Source: Candidatus Woesearchaeota archaeon (GTDB lineage: Archaea > Nanobdellota > Nanobdellia > Woesearchaeales > UBA525). Taken from it: DNA of 9,093 nucleotides. The position numbers and the translations under genes are program-made. The stretch is taken from contig JAAOYH010000035.1 in NCBI GenBank assembly GCA_018221245.1, positions 1-9,093 on the forward strand. The letters are read 5' to 3'. The notes below the pieces were generated by a model. That model was given only the letters and a program-made list of their open reading frames with translations. It was not told where the DNA came from and did not search any database. Shown here piece after piece: positions 4,588 through 9,093 of the stretch (the first letter of the stretch is position 1; every line of letters begins with the position of its first letter).

Positions 4588-6201
4588 ATGCGAGCATGGG
4601 CCTTACTAATCTTGGTACTCTTCATCATGAGCTGTGCACCACCTCAGATGACAGACGGACCTAGTAATCCCCTAGACCCTTTTCCCGACGATATTCCCCT
4701 AAGGCCAGACATACCGCACACACCAACAGAACCCGAAGATAACTATCAAGCGCCTCCTGATGAACCCACAAACATCCCAGGAACAATCTTCGTCGATGGA
4801 TCTCCTTATGCCAGGAGCATAGGATTAGAAGTGCCGTTGAACGAGCTTTTAGGAGAACACCACCCCATAATCACAAGACACGAGTTTCCCCTATTAAAGC
4901 ACGGACCTATACTTGTAGAACAGGCGCTTGCAGAGAGCTACTACGAAGAGATTATCTTCGACCACGACGAGAACACAACAGGCGAGATAAGATTCACGAA
5001 AGATGACGATGACAATATTGGTTCTTTCCTATTCTTTGAGGAAGACAAGTACATCTTGCAGTATAGGCTTACCCTATCAGGATTTTATTGGTGGGAACTG
5101 GAGAGCAGGGAGATCCAGATTCTTGGCCATAAGTATGTGATTGCGGAAGCCAGCAACACAACAGTCAAGCTCTACGGTATCGATGTAGACAACAACTTGC
5201 TGTTCATCGACGGGAAACGCTTGAAAGTCCAGAGCCAAACCCAACCCGACACGCTCGCAATTGTGAGACCTGATATGATATCTTTCATACTCATAGCTGA
5301 GGATGTCGATGACGATGGAATTCTTCTAGCGCCAGGCGAATCTTTGTCTGAGAACGTAGGCCAGAACAAGCTTGCCAGCCAACTCCTAGATATCAGATAT
5401 GATGGGGCTCCTTTGCAGGATGCTTCCAGAATAAGACTTGACAGGAACAGGCACGGTTACTCTCTCGAGTTCACAACTATAGACGAAAGAAAAATAGATA
5501 TCACTCTTGTCGAGGACGACGCAGGACATGTAATTTTGGGAAAACTTGACGAACCCCTGAAATACATGCGTTGCCCCGCAGAGAACAGGTACTGCATACA
5601 GCCCGAAGACAATATACTTCTAACTTCATCCAATGGTGAAACTTATCTGATGAAATACTCAGGAATAGAGAACGACAGCAACAATCTCAGGATGAAGATG
5701 GATGGAAACAGGTACCAGTACGAAATTCTTGGTGACCTAAACAGGACAGCATGGGCCGACCTGATTATCGACGATAATATATGGCGCGTGGACGTCAGCC
5801 CATACGATCCTAGGACTGAGGGCTACAATATCTCGATTAACCAAGCATACTACGATGATGCTGTAGAGATAGTGACTCTTGGAGACTTCAGGATCAGACT
5901 TGGAGAATTAACTGATGATACCCTCCCCTTAGAAATTATCATACCTGCAAGATACACTCGAGACAGATATGATGACATCACGCCAGTGAACCTCACCTAT
6001 GATGGTGAATGGTCTGTCACTGTAGGCAACATAACATTCTTCGAAGACGAGCGCACTGACGATGAGTACGGCCTCTCAGAGTACGGGATGGCTGTCTGGA
6101 TCGACAAGGACGACGAGAACTATCCTGATGGGTCTGGAGCAGAAGCAGAGTTCATGATCCCTAGCGAGACGGTTTACGGCACTGTGCTACTGGAAGGTTA
6201 G
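4588..6201 (+). CDS. Acidic S-layer-like surface lipoprotein
   Basis: This 537-residue protein begins with a short hydrophobic signal (5-14) and a lipobox-like FIMSC (Cys16), so it is probably lipid-anchored outside the cell. A Pro/Asp-rich spacer (17-66) follows. The rest is beta-rich and strongly acidic. Segments such as REIQILGHKYVIAEASNTT (174-192), GEWSVTVGNITFF (473-485) and the end EFMIPSETVYGTVLLEG resemble domains of archaeal S-layer proteins. DVDDDG (239-244) looks like a calcium-binding loop. Seven N-x-S/T sequons (Asn129, 190, 362, 385, 414, 468, 481) could be glycosylated. Cys329 and Cys336 could form a disulfide, a possible client of the nearby DsbA tandem. The S-layer relation is by pattern only. 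A surface-lipoprotein role is more certain than lattice formation. Confidence 0.72.
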   Translation: MRAWALLILVLFIMSCAPPQMTDGPSNPLDPFPDDIPLRPDIPHTPTEPEDNYQAPPDEPTNIPGTIFVDGSPYARSIGLEVPLNELLGEHHPIITRHEFPLLKHGPILVEQALAESYYEEIIFDHDENTTGEIRFTKDDDDNIGSFLFFEEDKYILQYRLTLSGFYWWELESREIQILGHKYVIAEASNTTVKLYGIDVDNNLLFIDGKRLKVQSQTQPDTLAIVRPDMISFILIAEDVDDDGILLAPGESLSENVGQNKLASQLLDIRYDGAPLQDASRIRLDRNRHGYSLEFTTIDERKIDITLVEDDAGHVILGKLDEPLKYMRCPAENRYCIQPEDNILLTSSNGETYLMKYSGIENDSNNLRMKMDGNRYQYEILGDLNRTAWADLIIDDNIWRVDVSPYDPRTEGYNISINQAYYDDAVEIVTLGDFRIRLGELTDDTLPLEIIIPARYTRDRYDDITPVNLTYDGEWSVTVGNITFFEDERTDDEYGLSEYGMAVWIDKDDENYPDGSGAEAEFMIPSETVYGTVLLEG

Positions 6202-6227
6202 GCAAAACCGGAATTTCAGCACAATAT

Positions 6228-6235
6228 CTATATAA
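6228..6235 (+). promoter_or_regulatory. TATA box of the A/T-rich orphan gene
   Basis: CTATATAA is centred about 26.5 nt before the ATG at 6258. The upstream in-frame ATG at 6240 is only 8 nt from the centre of this element and would not be on the transcript, which is why 6258 is taken as the start. Confidence 0.6.
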
Positions 6236-6257
6236 CATTATGAAATCCCTAAGAAAT

Positions 6258-6947
6258 ATGGCAAATCCAAAAGAAAATTCAATCCAAAGAATCGAAAAAA
6301 AAAGAATATTCTCTCTGGAGAGTACCCTAATTCCTCCAAGTAATTATGCTGATTTCCTTTTAGGAACAGTAGATATTCTTCGCGATTACAAAAATCCTAT
6401 TTGGGGAAGTTTCGGATACTGTATGCAAGCCAGAACTGAACATAAATTGCCAGGAATCGACGGGCGTGAGAATAGAATCATCAAATTTAATTACTCAGGA
6501 AATGATAATCGAGATGAACGAGTTAGAATAGCAGTAGAGCAGTTTGGACAAAAACTAGACATAATTTGTCCAGAAAGAAATGGAGAAGTCCCAAGCTGGC
6601 TCTTCAGACCTAAAAACCTTAACGAAGACTTACCATATGAGTTAGATCTTACTCTTATGTTTAGCCTGAACATGGGAGAAAAAACTGATTATAAGTTGTG
6701 GGCAGATGTTGAAAACACTTACACAGGGAATATAAGAATCTCTTTGAATAATTATGGTGCCACCACCAAAGGTCAAGTCTCTAATCTTGATGATCTGAAA
6801 GTCACCCCTGCAATCTCTATAGAAGTGGATGACTTGGGAGGTAGAGAATATCTCTTGGATAGAATCATCGACGACATTGGCAAACATGTTGCAGACACAT
6901 ATGAGCTTGAAGGAGTGGATGAAGAACTGAGTAAATCGATTTGGTGA
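6258..6947 (+). CDS. Hypothetical protein, A/T-rich
   Basis: I do not recognise this 229-residue protein. It has no signal peptide, no membrane segment and only two cysteines (in GYCMQA and IICPER). The start is Lys-rich. The middle alternates acidic and aromatic residues (ELDLTLMFSLNMGEKTDYKL), and the end is acidic and helical (EYLLDRIIDDIGKHVADTYE). Codons are visibly richer in A and T than those of the lipoprotein and trm1 genes, which suggests separate origin or relaxed codon selection. A run of nine A at 6295-6303 near the 5' end is a possible slippage or sequencing-error site, though the frame continues. ATG at 6258 is chosen from the TATA spacing; ATG at 6240 would add six residues (MKSLRN). 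Confidence 0.7.
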   Translation: MANPKENSIQRIEKKRIFSLESTLIPPSNYADFLLGTVDILRDYKNPIWGSFGYCMQARTEHKLPGIDGRENRIIKFNYSGNDNRDERVRIAVEQFGQKLDIICPERNGEVPSWLFRPKNLNEDLPYELDLTLMFSLNMGEKTDYKLWADVENTYTGNIRISLNNYGATTKGQVSNLDDLKVTPAISIEVDDLGGREYLLDRIIDDIGKHVADTYELEGVDEELSKSIW

Positions 6948-6949
6948 AC

Positions 6950-6957
6950 TTAATATA
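6950..6957 (+). promoter_or_regulatory. TATA box of trm1
   Basis: TTAATATA, preceded by the purine-rich GGTGAAC, is centred about 25.5 nt before the ATG at 6979. This predicts a leaderless mRNA transcribed independently of the orphan gene ending 31 nt upstream. Confidence 0.6.
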
Positions 6958-6978
6958 CAAGCTCAATAGACAAACTTC

Positions 6979-8064
6979 ATGAAAGAGCTTCAGGAAGGCG
7001 CTACTTCGTTCGTTACAGACTCCTCTGATAAAATCAGCAAAGAGATGCCTGTATTCTACAATCCCGTAATGAAACTAAACAGAGATCTCTCTCTTCTGGT
7101 GATAGCGAGCATGAAATCCCCTAGGATAGGCCTACCTATGGAGGCCTCAGGCATAAGAGCTGCCAGAATCCTGAATGAAATCATCGCACCAGGAATTGTA
7201 ACGCCGAAGATGTTGTCTATAAACGACCTAAGCAAGGAAGCCATATCTCTCGCCAAGAAAAATGTAGCGAGACAACAGGGAATTTTCCCATCTGAGAGAA
7301 TAACTTTTTCGCAGACCGAGGCTTCGCTTTTCCTGAAACAATCCAGAGGTTTCGACTACATCGACATAGACCCTTTCGGGACCCCTAATCCATTCCTGGA
7401 TGCAACAGTCACAAGAATAGCACGGAACGGGATAATAGCCGTCACCGCGACGGACACGAGCGCTCTCGCAGGAACATATCCTAACGCAACAAAGAGAAAG
7501 TATTGGGCCACTCCTTGCAGGTGCTGGGCGATGCATGAGATAGGATTGAGAATCCTCATCAGGAAGGTGCAACTGGTTGGGACACAACATGATAAGGCAC
7601 TTATCCCCCTTCTTTCAGTTAGTGCTGACCACTATTACAGAATTTTCTTCAGGTGTGAAGGAAAGAGTCAAGTAAAGGACGTGCTCTCAAAGCATTCGCA
7701 TATCCAAGTAAATGAGAAAAAGATGTCGATCAAGATATCTGAGAACTCTACAGATCCTGGACCTCTCTGGATTGGTCCTATGCACGACAAAGAGTTCGTA
7801 CAAAGTCTCATTAATATCGGACGGAAACTGAACATATCAACATTCCATGACTCGCTTGAACTCCTAGGAGTGATTAAGGATGAATGCAAAATAGAGTCGC
7901 TTGGTTTCTTCGAGACAAACACTCTCTCAGCCCTAATGAAGATAACTCCAATCAAGCGAGAAAAGTGGCTTGAACTCCTGGGTAAGCACGGTTGTAGAAC
8001 ACATATCACGCCAATGGGCATCAAGTCAGACTTATCTTTTTCTGAGCTCTCGAAACTCGTCTAG
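6979..8064 (+). CDS. trm1: tRNA (guanine(26)-N(2))-dimethyltransferase
   Basis: The enzyme uses S-adenosylmethionine to mono- and dimethylate the N2 of guanine 26, at the junction of the D and anticodon stems of tRNA. The 361 residues carry the family's motifs in order: VFYNPVMKLNRDLS (25-38), the SAM-binding loop EASGIRAAR (55-63), the catalytic DIDPFGTPNPFLD (129-141), VTATDTSALAGTYP (155-168), HEIGLRIL (186-193), SVSADHYYRIFF (214-225) and GPLWIGPMHD (261-270). The C-terminal domain contains TPIKREKW and HITPMGIKSDL. Length is near that of archaeal homologues. The Cys-rich knuckle that some homologues carry between about 226 and 260 is absent. The DPFG core is intact, so activity is expected. 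The last 33 bases overlap a convergent orphan gene. Confidence 0.95.
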   Translation: MKELQEGATSFVTDSSDKISKEMPVFYNPVMKLNRDLSLLVIASMKSPRIGLPMEASGIRAARILNEIIAPGIVTPKMLSINDLSKEAISLAKKNVARQQGIFPSERITFSQTEASLFLKQSRGFDYIDIDPFGTPNPFLDATVTRIARNGIIAVTATDTSALAGTYPNATKRKYWATPCRCWAMHEIGLRILIRKVQLVGTQHDKALIPLLSVSADHYYRIFFRCEGKSQVKDVLSKHSHIQVNEKKMSIKISENSTDPGPLWIGPMHDKEFVQSLINIGRKLNISTFHDSLELLGVIKDECKIESLGFFETNTLSALMKITPIKREKWLELLGKHGCRTHITPMGIKSDLSFSELSKLV

Positions 8065-8436
8065 CTCCTCAGGAGTTTTTCCATACTCAGATATGAAAAT
8101 ATTCTTGATAGCCTCGTAAGAACTTTCAGGGTATACTGCTTTAGAATATCTTTTCACGTCGTCAATCTCGTATTCTGAAAGTATAAGGATGGAATATCCC
8201 TTATATCCTATCTCTGGCCCGACATCCATAATACATTTGGCATCAGAAGGCATGTCTGACAGGTAATCATCTATAGTAATCTCCGAATCAAGAATTTGAC
8301 GATTTATTTCTATTCTGGGATCTCGCTTATAGAATTGTTTCTTAGAACCTTGGATTTCCATGAGCCACGTCTCTCTCAAGAAACCTACATTCAGTTCTTT
8401 GGGAAAGCTGCCTAGACGAACGTACATCACATCCAT
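8032..8436 (-). CDS. Hypothetical small soluble protein
   Basis: I do not recognise this 134-residue protein. It has no signal peptide or membrane helix. It opens with MDVMYVRLGSFPKELNVGF, has a hydrophobic strand YKGYSILILSEYEIDDV, and ends in a charged helix (KTPEELDEFRELRKR). There is a single cysteine (in DAKCIMDVG). The start at 8436 is chosen because a TATA-like element (8457-8464) is centred about 24.5 nt upstream. The longer reading from 8511 would overlap the end of the Kazal gene by 44 bases. The 3' end overlaps trm1 by 33 bases on the opposite strand, both frames being open there. The gene follows the Kazal gene on the same strand but probably has its own promoter. Confidence 0.6.
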   Translation of the reverse strand: MDVMYVRLGSFPKELNVGFLRETWLMEIQGSKKQFYKRDPRIEINRQILDSEITIDDYLSDMPSDAKCIMDVGPEIGYKGYSILILSEYEIDDVKRYSKAVYPESSYEAIKNIFISEYGKTPEELDEFRELRKR

Positions 8437-8456
8437 ATTAAGAGAAACCCAAATGA

Positions 8457-8464
8457 GAATAAAA
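8457..8464 (-). promoter_or_regulatory. TATA-like element for the orphan at 8032-8436
   Basis: TTTTATTC on the minus strand, just after the Kazal gene stop, is centred about 24.5 nt before the ATG at 8436. The same T-run could also act as a weak terminator for the Kazal transcript. Confidence 0.35.
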
Positions 8465-8467
8465 CTG

Positions 8468-8761
8468 TTACTCTTGACAGACGCCACGATACGATACTTC
8501 TGTGCCTGCATTTACCGCCTTACAGTTGTTATCATACGTCTCGCCATCGAGGCCACAGACGGGAAAGTACGAGTCGTCACACTCAGTTCCTGGACCCATC
8601 ACAGCATAACCTATGAGCTTCGCGTCATTGGCATCCTCACTATCCTTGTCATTGACCACGTCGTCGTACCAGTTCGCGCCCCAGATGACTAACATAAAGA
8701 CGAGCGCTATCGCGATGACTCCCGTCAAGGGGATAAATACCATTTTCACCGCTTCTCGCAT
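8468..8761 (-). CDS. Membrane-anchored Kazal-type protease inhibitor domain protein
   Basis: This 97-residue protein has one transmembrane helix (about 7-28) and an acidic spacer (33-48). It ends in a Kazal-like domain with the hallmark PVCGLDGETYDNNC (67-80) and closing VSYRGVC (89-95). Kazal domains block serine proteases by presenting a loop locked by disulfides. The cysteines are 61, 69, 80 and 95, with classical spacing C2-x7-C3-x10-C4. C1 is missing and C5 is Val83. These two pair with each other in classical Kazal domains, so exactly one disulfide is lost. The domain should face outward. The ATG at 8761 has a TATA box centred 26.5 nt upstream. A longer reading to 8968 is antisense to the zinc-ribbon gene and was not used. 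Inhibition of a protease is inferred, and the target is unknown. Confidence 0.82.
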   Translation of the reverse strand: MREAVKMVFIPLTGVIAIALVFMLVIWGANWYDDVVNDKDSEDANDAKLIGYAVMGPGTECDDSYFPVCGLDGETYDNNCKAVNAGTEVSYRGVCQE

Positions 8762-8783
8762 GGAGGTACCTTGACGAGGCAGA

Positions 8784-8791
8784 TATTTAAA
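8784..8791 (-). promoter_or_regulatory. TATA box of the Kazal gene
   Basis: TTTAAATA on the minus strand, preceded by the purine-rich GGAAC, is centred about 26.5 nt before the ATG at 8761. It predicts a leaderless transcript divergent from the zinc-ribbon gene. This element decides the short start of the Kazal protein. Confidence 0.6.
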
Positions 8792-8808
8792 AGTTCCGAG
8801 AGTCAAAA

Positions 8809-8821
8809 CCCTTAAAAAGGG
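8809..8821 (+). promoter_or_regulatory. TATA element within a perfect inverted repeat, zinc-ribbon / EF-1beta operon
   Basis: TTAAAAAG (8812-8819) is centred about 25.5 nt before the ATG at 8841. It lies within CCCTT-AAA-AAGGG, a perfect 5-bp inverted repeat with a 3-nt centre. The repeat could be an operator overlapping the TATA box, or chance. It probably drives both the zinc-ribbon gene and the overlapping elongation-factor gene. Confidence 0.5.
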
Positions 8822-8840
8822 CATGGCGTTCCAGCACGGC

Positions 8841-9002
8841 ATGAGCAGCTCAACGCTAGGAAACAGCACCGCGAACACGCCAGGCAGCGTCAGATTCCCT
8901 TGCCCCAAGTGTGGCAAGAGTGAGATTACCCGGACGAGAAACGAGCGAGAAATCGTTGCAAAATACACCTGTCCTGAATGCGGTTTTGTGGGGCCTAACT
9001 AA
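8841..9002 (+). CDS. Small zinc-ribbon protein (HVO_2753-like / archaeal Zn-ribbon RNA-binding type)
   Basis: This 53-residue protein contains FPCPKCGKSEITRTR (19-33) and YTCPECGFVGPN (42-53). The two CxxC knuckles (Cys21/24 and Cys44/47) could hold one zinc ion. The closing CGFVGPN and the position just before EF-1beta match the small archaeal zinc-ribbon family thought to bind RNA. Those proteins usually have four CxxC knuckles. Here the first (replaced by Ser/Thr near residues 2-5) and the third (around 31-37, TRTRNER) lack cysteines. ATG at 8841 fits the TATA spacing; an in-frame ATG at 8823 would add MAFQHG. The stop overlaps the next gene's start as TAATG, so translation is probably coupled. 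Confidence 0.8.
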   Translation: MSSSTLGNSTANTPGSVRFPCPKCGKSEITRTRNEREIVAKYTCPECGFVGPN

Positions 9003-9093
9003 TGGCAAATGTCATAATCACTTTCAGGATTATGCCTACAAGTCCAGAAACTAACCTCGAGGTACTCCAGAAGGAGGCCATAAAGAAGATTGA
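9002..9093 (+). CDS. Elongation factor 1-beta (archaeal aEF-1beta), partial
   Basis: Only the first 30 residues are present, running off the right edge. They begin MANVIITFRIMPTSPETNLE and continue with an amphipathic helix ending EAIKKI. The short beta strand, RIMPxSPE and acidic helix are the typical start of archaeal EF-1beta, the guanine-nucleotide exchange factor that recharges EF-1alpha with GTP. The ATG overlaps the zinc-ribbon stop by one base. There is no separate promoter, so the two genes form one operon. The full protein is normally about 90 residues. Identification rests on a short segment plus gene order. Confidence 0.82.
   Translation, partial: MANVIITFRIMPTSPETNLEVLQKEAIKKI

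Noticed and set aside
8437..8511. Longer N-terminus for the orphan at 8032-8436
   Set aside because: It would overlap the Kazal coding end by 44 bases and cover a TATA-like element placed correctly for the ATG at 8436.
8468..8968. 166-residue version of the Kazal protein
   Set aside because: The extra N-terminus is antisense to the zinc-ribbon gene and its promoter; the ATG at 8761 has a TATA box at the expected distance and directly precedes the membrane helix.
1..9093. tRNA genes, insertion sequences or attachment sites
   Set aside because: Reading both strands showed no cloverleaf-like segment, transposase, terminal inverted repeat pair or target duplication that could be supported.

Overview
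This window looks archaeal, most likely from a small-genome DPANN-type lineage. The archaeal assignment is well supported: it carries an archaeal-type Trm1 tRNA methyltransferase, the start of archaeal elongation factor 1-beta preceded by a small zinc-ribbon gene, an NFACT-R protein, and TATA-box promoters at nearly every gene start. The narrower DPANN placement is an inference from the tandem DsbA protein, the S-layer-like lipoprotein, the Kazal protein and the many small orphan genes.

Layout. Bases 1-1965 are a minus-strand block. Read in the direction of transcription it holds an M50-type membrane metalloprotease, a VapB/AbrB-like antitoxin with its VapC/PIN toxin, and a standalone NFACT-R protein that runs off the left edge. 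A divergent A/T-rich intergenic region (1966-2139) leads to a plus-strand redox pair: a membrane-anchored protein with two DsbA-like thioredoxin domains (2140-3384), then a four-helix membrane protein with an intramembrane CPGC motif (3445-3939). A convergent orphan (3932-4492) follows. Then come an acidic S-layer-like surface lipoprotein (4588-6201), an A/T-rich orphan (6258-6947) and trm1 (6979-8064) on the plus strand. A convergent orphan (8032-8436) overlaps the end of trm1. A membrane-anchored Kazal-type inhibitor (8468-8761) is divergent from the zinc-ribbon gene (8841-9002), which overlaps the start codon of elongation factor 1-beta at the right edge.

How the genes fit together. One theme is the cell surface: DsbA tandem, CPGC membrane protein, lipoprotein with a cysteine pair, Kazal domain with two predicted disulfides, and M50 protease. 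The DsbA tandem probably forms or isomerises disulfides outside the membrane, and the CPGC protein is a plausible but unproven redox partner. The other theme is translation: NFACT-R, Trm1, the zinc-ribbon protein, EF-1beta and possibly VapC.

Promoter structure is unusually regular. For most genes the centre of an A/T-rich TATA-like element lies about 24.5-27.5 nt before the start codon, so the mRNAs should be leaderless. This rule was used to choose several start codons. The clear exceptions are the DsbA tandem and the CPGC gene, which have Shine-Dalgarno sequences, and the PIN toxin, which is in an operon. No rRNA, tRNA, CRISPR array or insertion sequence was recognised. The only gene-free stretch above about 100 bases is 1966-2139.
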